Of a stretch of DNA of 64,000 nt, positions 1-12,301 are shown piece after piece; within the stretch, counting starts at the first letter, position 1, and each line of letters begins with the position of its first letter. The notes under the pieces are model-generated. The model worked only from the letters and a program-made list of their open reading frames with translations. It had not been told where the DNA came from and made no database searches. Both the position numbers and the translations under genes were made by a program. The stretch is from Dactylorhiza incarnata (Eukaryota; Streptophyta; Magnoliopsida; Asparagales; Orchidaceae), in the NCBI GenBank assembly GCA_033032865.1, contig JAWHQI010000040.1:12631001-12695000 (forward strand), written 5' to 3'.

Positions 1-508
1 ACGTATTACCTGACCATCAAATTGAGCTTGTCCTCAAGCTTGAACGAAGATCTACCAATTGATCAGAGACGGAGGGGATACTTTGGAGCCGAAACTGTGT
101 CTGCCTAGGAGGGGCGTGCTCGGGAGGAGAGAGCTACCAAAATCTCTTTCACAAGACAAGAACATTATAAATATTTCTTTTATACCTTCATATAAATCTC
201 ACTTGTCTATAAATAGACTACAAGACTATTTTAAATGCAAACACTAACCATGTAACAACTAAGCACAACTAATAATAATAATAAAAGACACTAAAGATAC
301 AATAACTAGACCCGTCACTCCTGGCCCATGACCCATAGCATCTCATCCGACCTTCAAATTGAGCTTGTCCTCAAGCTTGAACGAAGATCTACCAAATTGA
401 TCGTGTTCCTTTATTGAACGCCAAAATAGCTCCTTGTAGCACGATTTTGTAGCGGGAGCTACATAGAGCGACAAGCCTTCTTTGTACTCATTGGCGTCAA
501 GGATGAGT
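1..508 (-). pseudogene. Duplicated 3' tail of a Ty3 pol gene (remnant)
   Basis: On the minus strand, two stretches (about 17-59 and 354-405) share a segment reading SSFKLEDKLNL. This resembles the extreme C-terminus of plant Ty3 polyproteins, where an LEDK-type motif follows the integrase. The roughly 285 bases between and the 100 after show no open frame and may be untranslated region or LTR sequence of the same element. The two copies differ downstream (NLMV versus NLKV), so this is an old duplication rather than a recent repeat. The segment is too short to place in a lineage. Confidence 0.45.
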
Positions 509-640
509 TGTAATTCATATTATGTCAAGTCGTTCCGCATTTATGTGTATTTATCCCGGTTGAGGGTATTTTTGTCTTTCTCTGTTTTAGGGTTTCCCCT
601 ACTCATGTATATGTATGAGTAAGGGTCCTTTGAGATAATT
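509..640 (+). repeat. 5' LTR (partial) of copia element A
   Basis: This segment begins TGTAATTCATATTATG and is nearly identical to 3480-3609, which directly follows a polypurine tract. That identifies the pair as LTRs of element A. The match stops at 640, where the sequence passes straight into integrase-proximal coding sequence. The LTR end, primer site and gag are therefore missing, pointing to an internal deletion. Confidence 0.75.
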
Positions 641-3469
641 CTACTTGGATCCCCATATACCCTCAGGATCTTTCCTGTTCCGTCGCCACAGCTGATGATG
701 TTCGTCGTTGGCATCTGCGCCTAGGACATCCTTCTTTCACTTATCTACAAAAATTATTTCCTGCATTTTTATCTTTTCTTCAGAATTTTAATTGTGATGT
801 ATGTGATTAGTCTAAACATGTGCGGCATTCTTCTTCACATCTTTCTTTTCCCAGTACTGTCCCATTTGATGTGATACATTCTGATGTGTGGGGGTCATCC
901 CCTATTTTATCTTTAAATGGTTGACTGCTTCTCTCGTACTACAGGGGTTTATCTTTTGAAGAAAAAAAGTGATGTTTTTTCTTGCTTTCAAATATTTCAT
1001 AAAATGGTGCAAACTCAATTCGATGCTTCTATTCGTGTTCTTAGAAGTGATAATGGCGGGGAGTATGACGATCGTGGTGCCTTCGGTTCTTATCTCACCA
1101 CTCATGCTATTATCCACCAGAAAATTTTTGTCCACACATATACTCAAAATGGTGTGGCCGAACGTAAAAATCGGCACCTCCTTGAGGTTGCTCGGTGTCT
1201 TTTTTCCACCATGCGCCTTCCCAAAACCTATTGGGGGGATGCAGTTCTCACTTCCGCTTTTATCAATCGTCTTCCTTCTCGTGTCCTTTCCTACGCTACT
1301 CCTCTAGCCCGTCTTTCCACTACCTGTGTGGTTCATACTTCCCATTTGGAACCTCGCATGTTTGAGTGTGTTTGCTTTGTGCATATCCACCAACCCAGTC
1401 GGGACAAACTTGACCCTCGGGCTCTCCGTTGTGTCTTTCTTGGCTACTCTTCTACCACTAAAGGGTACCGTTGTTATCACCCTCCGTCCCGACGTATGTT
1501 CTGTACCATGGACGTTACTTTCCGGGCGCAGGAATCTTATTTTTTTCCTTCGATTCATTCTCTTCGTCAGGGGGAGAGTGATTGTGATACAACTACTACT
1601 CCTATCCCTCTTCCTTTCCTTCCTTCCATGACCCCCACTTTCCCACAGCTACCTACTTTGGTAGCTACTGCTCCTATCCAGGTACCTTTGATCTCCACCA
1701 TGATCTCTCCGCTTCCCCACATATATCACCGTCGTACAGGTACACATGCTACTAGAGTTCCTCCACTGTCTGTGTCTACTTCGGACTCAGATTCTGATGA
1801 TGTGGATATGCATATTCCTCTTGCATTGCTGAAAGGTAAAGCCACGAGTACGCAACACTATATTTCTGACCATGTGGCCTATCAACATCTCACCCCGGCT
1901 CATCAAGTCTTTGTTTCATCCCTTTCCTTGGTTGTTAATCCTAAATCGTTGCAGGAAGCCTTGCAGATGCCTGTATGGACACAAACGATGCATGATGAGA
2001 TGTCTGCCCTGGAAAAGAATCATACGTGGGAAGTCTCCTCTCTTACTCTTGGGAAGAAAGCTATAGGCACATGGTGGGTCTTCACTGTTAAGCAAAACCA
2101 AGACGGTAAAGTGGAACGGTACAAAACACGTCTGGTTGCTCAAGGATACACTCAGACGCAGGGAGTTGATTACCAAGAGACCTTTGCTCCTGTTGCAAAG
2201 AAGGACTCTATTCGGGTGTTATTATCCTGTGCGGCTTGCCTGGACTGGGACCTTCATCAACTGGATGTGAAGAACGCGTTCCTTCACGGTGATCTCGATG
2301 AAGAGGTGTACATGAAGTTTCTCCCTGGTTTTGTGAAGAAGGGGGTTGAAGGGCTTGTCTGCCGCTTAAAGAAATCTTTATATGGCCTGAAGCAATCTCC
2401 TAGGGCATGGTTCGGAAGGTTTCTCACAGCTATGCTCAAGTTTGGGTACAAGCAAGCTCACTCCGATCATACCATGTTTATCCGGAGACGTGAACAAAAG
2501 GTAGTGGTTCTTATTGTCTACGCGGATGACATTGTGATTACAGAAAATGACACAAAGGAGATTGTCATTCTTAAAACTCTCTTAGCTGCTGAATTTGAGG
2601 TGAAAGACTTAGGAAGGTTACGGTACTTTCTGGGTATCGAGGTTGCTAGATCTGATCAGGGTATATTCATATCCCAACGAAAGTATGTATTTGATCTTCT
2701 AAAGGAGTCAGGGATGCTTGAGTGTGCTCCTGCTAACACTCCCTTGGAGGAGAACCATAAGATTGATAGTGATGGTGACCATGCTGATGTATCACGTTAT
2801 CAAAGACTGGTTGGGAAACTTATATACTTATCCCATACCCGGCCTGACATTACATTTGCGGTAGGGATTCTGAGCAGGTATATGCATTCTCCTTGGATCA
2901 GACATCAAGATGTTGCGTATCGTGTGCTAAGAAACTTGAAGAAAGCACTTGGCCGCGGTCTATTGTTCTCCAAAAACAATAACTTGAAGATTGAAGTCTT
3001 TACCGACGCTGATTGGGCCGGATGTCAGGATGACAGAAAGTCCACAACTGGTTATTGTTCTTTCATTGGTGGAAACCTTGTGACATGGCGTAGCAAGAAG
3101 CAGAATGTGGTGGTCAGATCAAGTGCTGAGGCTGAATTCCGTGTTATGTCTCAGGGCCTATGTGAGGGTCTGTGGCTGCGTACTATATTACAAGACCTAG
3201 GTTTCACTGAGACAACTCCCTTCTCCTTATTTTGTGACAATAAGGTCGCTATTAGCATAACACATAACTCAGTCCAACATGACAGGACAAAGCATGTTGA
3301 GGTTGATCGACACTTTATTGAAGATCTCTTGGATAAAAAGACTGTGGTAACTCCCTTCGTTCATTCCAAAGATCAACTGGTCGATGTGTTCACCAAAAGC
3401 TTGGGATGTGATACGTTTACCGATGGAATTCAGAAGCTAGGGATGACTGACATCTTCCGTCCGACTTGA
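641..3469 (+). pseudogene. Copia element A pol: integrase, RT, RNase H (damaged)
   Basis: The region starts in the GAG-pre-integrase motif (WHLRLGHPS near 708-735). A stop codon follows CDVC near 805, and the integrase start (HSDVWGSSP near 875-905) is shifted out of frame against the main ORF at 917-3469. The missing bases correspond to about seven residues between LNG and VDCFSRTT. The ORF carries integrase-core remnants (RSDNGGEY, QNGVAERKNR), the copia reverse transcriptase with YADD at about 2519-2530, and a C-terminal RNase H (TDADWAGC, SSAEAEF, DRTKHVEVDRHFIED). Gag and protease are absent. The frame stays open for 850 codons, so RT and RNase H decayed little, but the element cannot make a normal Gag-Pol. 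The lineage may be Ale/Retrofit-like; this is tentative. Confidence 0.88.
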
Positions 3470-3478
3470 GGGGGAGAG
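3468..3478 (+). other. Polypurine tract of element A
   Basis: The purine run GAGGGGGAGAG overlaps the pol stop codon and directly precedes the 3' LTR. This is the expected place for the primer of plus-strand DNA synthesis. Confidence 0.8.
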
Positions 3479-3479
3479 T

Positions 3480-3640
3480 TGTAATTCATATTATGTCAAG
3501 TCGTTCCGCATTTATGTGTATTTATCCTGGTTGAGGATATTTTGTCTCTCTGTTTTAGGGTTTCCCCTCACTCATGTATATGTATGAGTAAGGGTCCTTT
3601 GAGATAATTAATAAAGATATTATTACGATTCCACTGTTTC
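3480..3640 (+). repeat. 3' LTR of copia element A
   Basis: It begins TGTAATTC and matches 509-640 with a few changes and one small indel, then continues about 30 bases past the point where the 5' copy stops. The right end is uncertain because the partner copy is truncated. It contains AATAAAG, a possible polyadenylation signal, near 3610. Confidence 0.7.
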
Positions 3641-3644
3641 TACT

Positions 3645-4773
3645 GGATGATGGTAATGGTGTCGGTTGGTCATAATGTGGGTGGAGATAGGACTCATTAG
3701 TCATGTTATGATTTTTTCAGAGCTCCACTGTACAACTTAGTATGGCTGGGTTGAATCAAAACGAACAATGCCTCTGATATATATCAAAATATTACCTTGC
3801 AGGTTGAGTGGTCTCTCAAGGGTATTAGGGTGTTTTTTTGGGGGTGGGGGAGAAGTTGTTATGAATGATTTCAAAGCTCGATGGTTCAACTTGTATAAGT
3901 TGGGTTGAATCAAAATGGACCATGACTTCGATATTATGGGCTCGTTTATTACAGATGGTATCAGAGTTGGATCTCATGTAGTATGCTACATGGTTCACAG
4001 CATGTGTAGAAATATTGACTGGCATAACCTGATACGCACCTATATTTATCAAAGAGTCTATTCAAAATTTCATGAATGTTCCTATTTCCCAGTTGCTTCC
4101 TACTCTAGGTGAATGTTTTACCAACAGTGTAACTGTGTAAGCCTCTATAAATTTACTATCAATGAGAGAATTCCCCTGTTCTATCATAGATAGGTGGGTT
4201 TTTTTTCTTCCTCTTTTTTTTTTTTACTCTGGGCAGAGAGTAGATTGAATTAACAAAGTCGTTGGGAAGATTGAAGTGTTTCACTCCTTAGAACTGCTTT
4301 CTAATAAAAGCCTATCTGATTTGTTATGCTATTTTTATGGACGACAGTTGGTGATTGTGTCTGAACCTTAGTGTTTCTATTCTTAGCCATTTTTAAGTAA
4401 ACATTTGGCCAGTAGTATTTCAGCAACATAAAACCTGCCAAAACATTTTAAAAGCCAGGAGAATTAATATGCTGTGCTTATTCCCGTCGCATTCTTCTAC
4501 CAATGTCACATTTATTTCCGAAACTAATAGAAAATATCCTGCCAATAATTTCTAAATTGTTGAGAATTCTGCTATGCAGTGCTTACCTTCTACATTTTAC
4601 TGTCGATGATATTTTCCCTTGTTTTTCGAAATGAGATAATAATTCTAATAACTTTGAAAGTATAGCTATAATTTAGCACGTGAATATGATTTTTAAAATG
4701 TAATTTTCATATTTTTGTGATTTAGTAGTAGACTGTTTAAAATAAGTGAATAAAAAATTATTGCTCTTTGCAG
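3645..4773. other. Degenerate LTR-like repeat and noncoding DNA
   Basis: Two diverged copies of about 80 bases lie at 3709-3790 and 3858-3942; both contain GGGTTGAATCAAAA. The second is followed by GATGGTATCAGAGTTGG at about 3956. This resembles the initiator tRNA-Met primer site of copia elements, so the stretch may be an old LTR end. A polypyrimidine run lies near 4200-4225. From 4240 to 4770 the sequence is AT-rich without recognisable coding potential and may be intron or upstream sequence of the next gene. Confidence 0.35.
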
Positions 4774-5770
4774 GTGGGAGTCTAACACGGAAGGAATGTC
4801 TGAAACTTATATTACTCATCCCAATAATGTTTGCTCTTTTGGTCTTTTTCGTGAAGTTCGTTAGTACGCTAGACGAGCCGTTGAGTAGGAGAGAACCGGT
4901 AAGAGCAGGAATAACTGCTTCCTCTAATTTGGAACACCAAATATTCATTTTCTTTTAAATTTTGGATTCTCTATTATTTGCTTTAGGCACTACATCTAAA
5001 AAATTGGATATATCTATCTATATTTGCTCGCTCTTCGATGAAATTAATTATGTTAAACTTAGAGTTTATATCTTTCAAGTATATGTATAGTGTTGAGCTG
5101 GTTAATATGGTCAAAAATCTATTGAACAGCTCACGTGACAGGTGCTTCAATCAGCATAACCCTCAGATATACTTCCAATAATTTTTGGGTTATTTTAAAT
5201 TTCATTCAGGGTGTGTTCTCTTCTTCGTTTAGTTATATATTTTTTTAATTTTTTTACCAATTTCAGATGCCACTAAAAATTGATATAAATACATCGTGGC
5301 ACATTGCATTTTTAACAATTTTGTTATATGCCATACAAAATCATGTGTAATAATTTTCAGTGTAATTGTTCATAAAGTTTAATTGCTGATCATAGTGGAG
5401 TGGTTGTTAGGCCTAATAGGGATGATGGTTAATAGATCATCAGAAACAACTGCTCTAGTTTATGTAATTTTATCTCTTAATTTTTTTCATTTTGTACAAG
5501 GCTATGAATATGTAGAATATGTGTGTTCTCTATTAACACATTTGCCATTTTTCTTAGATGAGTCGTATGAAAGTATTTCGTGAAGAGTTAGTAGTATCAG
5601 TAAGATTGGACGAGGATGATGTGAAGCCCGATATTGCCATTGAGATGTACTTACTGAAAGAAGCTTTCGAAGATCTTGAAAGATATCCAGAGATATATGA
5701 AGATCCCAATTTATATGACTTTGCAACTGAGTTCATGCTGGAAACGGTCAAGAGAGCTGTTTTCATGTAA
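4774..5770 (+). CDS. Last two exons of a possible host gene, product unknown
   Basis: An exon at 4774-4898 is bounded by CTCTTTGCAG and GTAAGAG. It encodes one hydrophobic segment (LKLILLIPIMFALLVFFVKF) followed by STLDEPLSRREP. A second exon at 5558-5770 follows TTTTTCTTAG and ends in TAA. It encodes an acidic stretch (SVRLDEDDVKPD) and an amphipathic tail ending VKRAVFM. The intron of 659 bases is phase 0, so both frames join cleanly. The hydrophobic stretch would span a membrane. I do not recognise the family. Upstream exons are not evident in the preceding 1 kb, so this may be a 3' gene fragment. The splice-site fit supports a host gene, but chance cannot be excluded without transcripts. 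Confidence 0.5.
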
Positions 5771-6999
5771 ATACCTACTGATAGGAAGGTGGCTTGGCTA
5801 AAGAATCGTTACATATCAAACATGCTAGTTGCCAGTTCATGAGAAACTTTTCTTTTAGTGTGTTGTGTCCTTGTTGAGACAATTAATGAATAATATGTGG
5901 ATGCACTTTTATTATGAAGTTATTCTTTCACTTTTGAAGTAGTTATTTTATTTTCTTCCTTTTTACTTGTTTTTATTGTTGTTACAGTGTTGTAAAGGTA
6001 AAATTTAATTATGTAAACTTTAATAATTTTCATTCACAATAATTCTCCTTTGCAATGATTTTTTGATCCTTTATAGAATAATTTGGATGATTAATTATTA
6101 TATTGAAAGCATTTGGACTAAAGTAAATTAATGTACGAAGACATGCCGTGTAGCATGAAATGAAATTATAGTTAAGAGTAATTATTTGAGTTCATTCAAA
6201 GTCATTACATGTGGTATGTAGAATGATAAATTGTGGCTTGCGCGGGTAGAAGGCAAATTTTGGCATGATGCAGGGCATTAAATGTTAGTCTTCCAAAATG
6301 TGTTGTCACCACCTACTGCTCAGTTTTTTTGGCTCAAATTATTAGTGTCACAAGATTGCAGTTTTGCCCCTTCCTAAGCCGCAATGCACTGCTAGCGTGC
6401 TAGTGCATTTTATATTGTTTTTTGTAATTTTTTCAACAACCCATTTTTCTTTTGTGGCCATACTTGTACCTGTGCCTTGAAGGTGCATCTCCTGTGTGTG
6501 TACCTTATTGAAACTTGATGGAGATCATTTCAATGTTTTTTGTACTCTACACGACCTAGATACACTGTCTGCACTTGGCCATGTACATAGCTGGGAATCT
6601 CCCAACAATAATATCACTTAGTAGTGTGTACACGATTGGGACACGTGTGCATGTTCAAGTCGTATGACACGCCTTGGTCACTTCCTCTAGGTTGGTTGAT
6701 TTTCTCCTTTAGATGACCACGGCTTGACGCGCAGCTTGTGTCAAAGTTGTGTCCTACCTTGCTGGTTTCGTGGTCTTGTAGTTAATTTCTTGGATGACCG
6801 GTTTTAGTCTGGAGGCTCGCCTGGTTTCCCTTTAGTTCATTTTTTATACACCCAGATTACTGGTTTCCTAGCCCTATAGTTCATTTCTTGGACGCTCAGT
6901 TTCAGTCTGGTGGCACACTACCTAGGCACTTGATTATGTGCCCAGTCAGTGTATTTGGCATAAGTTACTTATCTCAAGTTCATTTCAGTGTGGATGTTG
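5771..6999. other. AT-rich noncoding sequence
   Basis: This stretch probably begins with the 3' untranslated region of the preceding exon pair. Beyond that I see no open frame, LTR pair or tandem repeat. Confidence 0.4.
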
Positions 7000-7848
7000 G
7001 GGCTTTCAATTGTAAAATTCCCTGATCTTCTTTTGATGCCTTCAGGTTGTGAATGAAAGGATAAAACCCTTCACTTTCTCTTTTCATCTCACTTGAATAG
7101 ATTTCGAGAGAGTGGAGAAGGCAGGGAGAAACTTGGAGACGAAGTCTTGGTGCCTCTAGAGCTAGAGAACCCCAATGGGGGTGACTCCACCAACATGTAG
7201 TGTTTCTTCTATCGTTTATGCTTCATCCTTAAATGGAGATCTCCATGGATGGAAGGGAAGCGAAGTAGGTAATGATCCTTCTTCTTCCGGATTAGGATTC
7301 ATTTGTTTTGTTATCCTTTCATTCTTTTGCCCGTGGTGAGCCCAACTTCACTTATTATTGAAGATTGCAGTGATCATGGTTCGTTAAAATTGGTGCATGT
7401 GATCTGATCTCTTGTAGAAAAAACCTTGTGTGATTCCGATCATAGACATTTAGTGGTGAAGTTGGATATGTCATTCTACTTAATCAGTGATGCTTGTTTG
7501 ACACTTAGGAATTTTAACCTAGATACAGAAATATAGTCCTACTGTTGTTGAATCATTTGTTTCATGGCCTAGCAGTGTACACTGTTGTGTCCACATAAAT
7601 GATCATGTACACAACTTAATCCAAGCCATGTTCAAGGCCATGTACTACTCGAGAAGTTGGATTTCAGATCTATTATTCCAAGGATGGGTACACGATCGTG
7701 TATATGACCGTTCCCTTAGACGTGTGGAGTAAAATGCCCTATAAATGACTCCCAACTTCTTCGCAAGCTGCATTACAAACCTAAGGGCTCAATCAAGACA
7801 TCAACCATCTATTTTATGGCACACATTTTACAAAATCAGGGTGGTACA
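7000..7848 (-). repeat. 3' LTR of Ty3 element F (left boundary not seen)
   Basis: The right edge is set by the polypurine tract of F. On the minus strand, AGGGGAAGAAC is followed by TGTACCACCC, a start typical of plant Ty3 LTRs. The left edge is a guess because no second copy lies in the window. No tandem palindrome cluster was seen here, unlike most LTRs in this window. Confidence 0.4.
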
Positions 7849-8170
7849 GTTCTTCCCCTTAAAGGAATTTCGTCCCAAAATTTTAAAATAAGAAACACAA
7901 CAAAACTCTTCAGAACTATGTGAACAACTCGGGATTTTCCTCGCATATGGTTTACTCTCACTCCTAAGGGACCTCCTCGCAACCACAGTTATCCCAACAA
8001 ACTTTCACTATCCTTATTGCCATATTCTGCATTTGTTGGAAGCCTAACTTTGGTTGGTAGTCCACCGACACTCTATTGACCTCAATAATTTGAGTAGGCT
8101 CTTGTATGACCTTTCTCAAAACTGAAATGTGGAAGACGTCGTGCAATCCACTAAGCTTCGATGATAATGT
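7849..8170 (-). pseudogene. Ty3 element F: C-terminal end of pol
   Basis: On the minus strand the frame reads SSKLSGLHDVFHISVLRK, then VIQEPTQIIEVNRVSVDYQPKLGF. This is the region after the integrase core of chromovirus-like Ty3 elements (VFHVS-LRK motif). It continues toward a weakened polypurine tract at 7849-7865. Its upstream part lies at 23128-23680, reading GDVVYKLAL, so B entered F between these residues. F therefore predates B. Confidence 0.75.
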
Positions 8171-8963
8171 TGTTGGATCGATAGGCGCCCTTAGAGGGGG
8201 GGGGGGGGGGGGGGGGGGGTGAACAAGGGAATAAAAATTCTTCCTTATAATGTTATGAAAATTACTTGATTGTTTTATAATATGAGAAAGACAAAATAAC
8301 AATTTAGCTAATTTGTGAGAATATCATAATTTTCAAGTTTAGAAATAAGTACTAAATTGTTTTATGATTAAAGAGATTGAAATAAACAATTTAGATAAAG
8401 TAATTTGAATTGAAAACTTTGTAACCAATATTTTAGAGATAACGCCAAAGGAGAGAAATCAAGTAAACACAAATAAAGACATGATTATATTTATATAAAA
8501 AGGTGTTTACATAAATTTGATTTCAATATCGCTAGAAATCGGAGGCGTACAAAAGTAAATATCTTTTCCTTTTCTATACCGACTTGTATCCCCACAAACC
8601 TGTTGGCTTTAGCCTATCCTTCCCCGGATAAGGCCTCAAGCCGCTCTAGCCAATCCTTCCTCGGATATGGCCTCGAGCACCCCCTAGATCTAATCAAATA
8701 GAACTAGTCGCCAACACAAGGCGAATTCCTCCCTAAGTCCTACCCAGACCTAGTCGCCAACACAAGGCGAATTCTCTAAACAGTTACAAAAATATATGGA
8801 ATGAAAATAAAGATAACAATAATAAAAACTCCCTATATGAGATCTCTGAAGATGAGGATGAAGGATCGTTATAGCATAAGCGAGGTTGAAGCGATCGTCC
8901 TTCGGATGTAGCGTGACGTAGTCCTCCTCCAGAATTCTCCTTAAGCTTTTAGTGGGAGATCCA

Positions 8964-10550
8964 TGATGCGCAAATCTCGCACACCGCTATAGGCGGTAGC
9001 TAGACTGCGACACGAAACGACAGTGTACCGATCGTTCAAGTAATATAAAATGGGAATGAATCCCCAAGTATCGATCTCAAAGGAACACAGTAAGGTGGAG
9101 TTTACTATTTAGGCAGGACTTGAGATTGAAGTCCTTTAGTCGGATGGATGCGGAAACGGGGGTTTTGGATTGTGGAAAATAAAGAGAAAATACTATAACT
9201 ACTCCTATGCAATGCCGATATGCAATGCTTCGCTTGGCGGGATGGAGACTAGGCAGGCCTTGAGCGCACTGCGTCGCAAGGGCGGATGGACGAGTAGGCA
9301 AACGGAATGAGGGTCGCAAGCACCTCTTCGACAAGCACGCCACTAGCAATTGTTAGTGCGGCAAACGAACGCGACGGTGGGATGGAGGATGGAATGGGGC
9401 GCACCTCAAGCAACTCAAACAATAAAGCATTTCACATAGACATGAAATATATAGAAATACAAACTAGTTTGAGTGTCACTTCATCATAATAATAAAGATC
9501 TACAACATATACACATCAATAAGAGAAGAACAAGGCAAGAAATCGACCGAATCCGAAGGCTCGTTGTAGATTCACGGTTGGAATCGCTGGGTTGTCAATC
9601 CGCGTCCAAGCTCGGTCTGCAACTACGTCCGGGGTAGAGAGAGCTGTCACGACTCTCCAATGAACCCGTCTTCTTCGTCTCACGATCCGGTAGAGGTTGC
9701 AAACTTCCTCTTGCTTGAAGGTAATGGCGGCTAGATCTCCCTTGAAGCTCTAGGATGAAGGAGGAGGCCGAGATGATCTCCGGGCTCAAGATTGGCGTGA
9801 AGAACAAGCCCGGAGCACCTCCTGAAGGTGGGCGGCGATGGACGGCGAAAAGGGCGCGGTACTGAAGCTCTGGGAGCGGGAAAAACGATCGATACAGAAT
9901 GGGGCAAGACCTGCGGCTTAAATAGAAATTATGTCAGAAAAAGGTCACGCACGGTCGAACGCACGACCGTGGGCAGACCGTGCGTTATTAAATGATAAAA
10001 TGTGACTTGGGGAAGACGCTGCGCCGCCCGTGCGTTTTGCTCACGCACGATCAACACCGCCCGTGCGTTCAAACGCACGGGTAAAATCCGACGCTCAGAA
10101 ATCAAGAATACACAGGTCGACCGTGCGTTTTACTCACGCACGGGCGAATCCGCCAGTGCGTTCAAACGCACGAGTAAACTCCGACGCTCCATTTTCAGCC
10201 CAGACACAAACGCACGACCGCAACCGACCATGCGTCAAGGAAACGCACGACCGTGCGATATGCACAGACATGAATTCTGGGGAAAACGGGACGATCCGGT
10301 CACCTGCATACAAGATACAATGGCTGGGAATACACGTCCAGCATCAGAAAAACATAGAAAAAGGGAAGGGGAGCACCATGTGCTTACCCCCAACAACAAG
10401 GAATGCAATTGCACACCGAAATGAGCTTAATAGTGCACCTAGCATGGAATAATACATATGAATGAAAACGTGCCTAAAATGTGGTGCAAAGACTAGAATA
10501 TCAGCCCAAATGAGTCCAAAAATATATATATATATAAATGGGATTCATCA
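8964..10550 (-). repeat. 3' LTR of C
   Basis: About 1.59 kb, TGATGCGCAAAT to GGATTCATCA. It differs from 13755-15335 by scattered substitutions and small indels, including a longer AT dinucleotide run near 10529-10537. The divergence is clearly larger than between D's LTRs, so C is older than D. Short open frames inside (for example 10002-10452) are by-products of GTGCGT/ACGCAC repeats. Confidence 0.9.
9916..10262 (-). promoter_or_regulatory. C LTR: TATA box and palindrome cluster
   Basis: On the minus strand CTATTTAAGCC (9916-9929) is the likely TATA box. Directly upstream in transcription direction (9940-10260) lie many short inverted motifs built from ACGCAC and GTGCGT, such as AACGCACGACCGTG and CGACCGTGCGTT. 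The other LTR repeats this arrangement at 14704-15052. The TATA assignment rests on sequence and position only. Confidence 0.6.
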
Positions 10551-12300
10551 CACCCCTAGACTTACCTGTTTGCGCGTCCCGAGCAAACAAATCCGGCGGA
10601 GTAGGAAAAGCATAGTTAGACAAAAAAATTGCAAACATGGAATAGAATGCGAAGTTGCACACTTGTGTGCATAGAAGTTCATTAGAAGTAGTTTCTACAT
10701 ATGCTAGCTAATTTATAAAAGTGTAAATGCGTAAAAAGAAATTTATTTTTACTCAAAAATGGAATGTTGGTGAATCTCGTGGTCACGCGTAGTACGAAAG
10801 TAAGCAAGTCGCGAAGGTGAATGTTACCCAAGACCGGAACTCAGAATTATCTCCGTTGAAATCCATCAACGTCGAGAGCCATAAGCTCGCCCTATCACAC
10901 TCTCTCCACGGCGCTAGTGAACTCACAAGATGAATCAATAGGACTTTGGGTTTACACGAGGCTTAGGTTACGGTTTGGAGTGCAAAGATAAACGTGAAGG
11001 CTAATCGCAACCCAACAGAGCTCACAAAAGTGCTAATTCAAAGCTGCCACAATAATACACGTGTAACACACCCCCACACTTGACTTTGAAACCGGGTGTG
11101 CACACAGCCTACAACAATCAATACCATTATATGCTTCAATTAAAGCGCTAGGGATATATATATATATATATTTTTTCTTTTTCTTTTTCTTTTCTTTTTA
11201 TCCCCAAATCAATTAGCACAATTCTCAGCACATAGACATTTTTAAAACTTCCACATCAACACTGAAGTGTCGCATCACTGCACCGCATTGGAAAATTACA
11301 ATTCATAAATGCTTTTAGCTTAATTTTTGGTTGCGATAATAAGATTAGCTTTTAGGCCTTGGTGAAGTATGGTGGAGCTGAACCAAAAGATCGGGTAGGC
11401 ACAAAATAGGCTAGCAATGGTTAGTGTATAGGAAAGGTAAAACAAAGCTCAAGCTTGCCAAAAAGATGGCATACGTCACGCTCAACTTGCAAATCATTCG
11501 CACCCATGCTTCGAGAGTCGCTTGGGGCAAGTTCTTAGCCCCAGAGAAAGGTAATCCTTCCTCCCGACTCGAGCAACACGAACCTCGTGCTCACCTACAC
11601 ACAATACCACGCTACCGCAAGATTCAACCACATTCACCATTTTGAGTAAAATAAATTAAAATCTACGCAAATCTACTAATTATAAATTAGAAGCATAAAT
11701 AAAAACTAATTCTACTCAAATCCCTATGCAAGACACGAGTACTCAACTAGAGCACTACAAGAGTCAACATGCCACTCAATCTTGCAATTATTTTGGCTAA
11801 TACAACAATTTCTACATCACAACCAAGAATTGAATATACATGAGCATACAAACAAGCAAGTGCGCGCTAAAGTGGGTGTAGTGGTGTGCGGTAAAGATGA
11901 ACAATTCTAAATAAATGAGATAAAATTACTTCTAGTATGCAATGCAACATGTGCGTGCACAATGGGTAACGGGAAGCAGCTCTCCCCCAGACTTAATCTA
12001 AGCAATAGATACAAATGATGTAATCATGAAAATCGAATACAAGACCAGGGGAAGAAAAGTTACCCATGCTCAGAAATGAGCATACCAGAAGACGCATGAA
12101 AACTAAGACAAAGAGCAGCTTCCGCCATCCAGAATATGAACATGCAGGGGTCAGCTCCGCAAAAACAAAAGAAAATAGAAAACTAAAATAAAGTGCAATT
12201 AACTAAACAGAATTAGAAAAGAAATGAAAATGCAGGAAAAATTAAGATAACTACTGGGGTTATTGTCCTCCCAGCACGACTTATTCAAATTGAAAACAGT
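10551..12300 (-). other. C 3' untranslated region, shared with D
   Basis: The sequence next to the LTR (CACCCCTAGACTTACCTG, then TTTGCGCGTCCCGAGCAAAC) closely matches D at 43649 onward. On the minus strand it gives the purine-rich end GTCTAGGGGTG before the LTR. Several further blocks match D, including CGAGAGTCGCTTGGGGCAAG (near 11512 and 44604) and CTCCCCCAGACTTAA (near 11983 and 45054). No coding sequence was seen; the 73-codon frame at 11424 is probably chance. Confidence 0.7.
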
Positions 12301-12301
12301 T

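Noticed and set aside
7738..7760. TATA box for element F's LTR
   Set aside because: CTATAAATGA reads on the plus strand, whereas F is on the minus strand; the assignment would be contradictory.
10002..10452. Two overlapping 140-codon ORFs, partly repeated at 14810-15213
   Set aside because: Inside C's LTRs and made of the ACGCAC repeat cluster in two frames.
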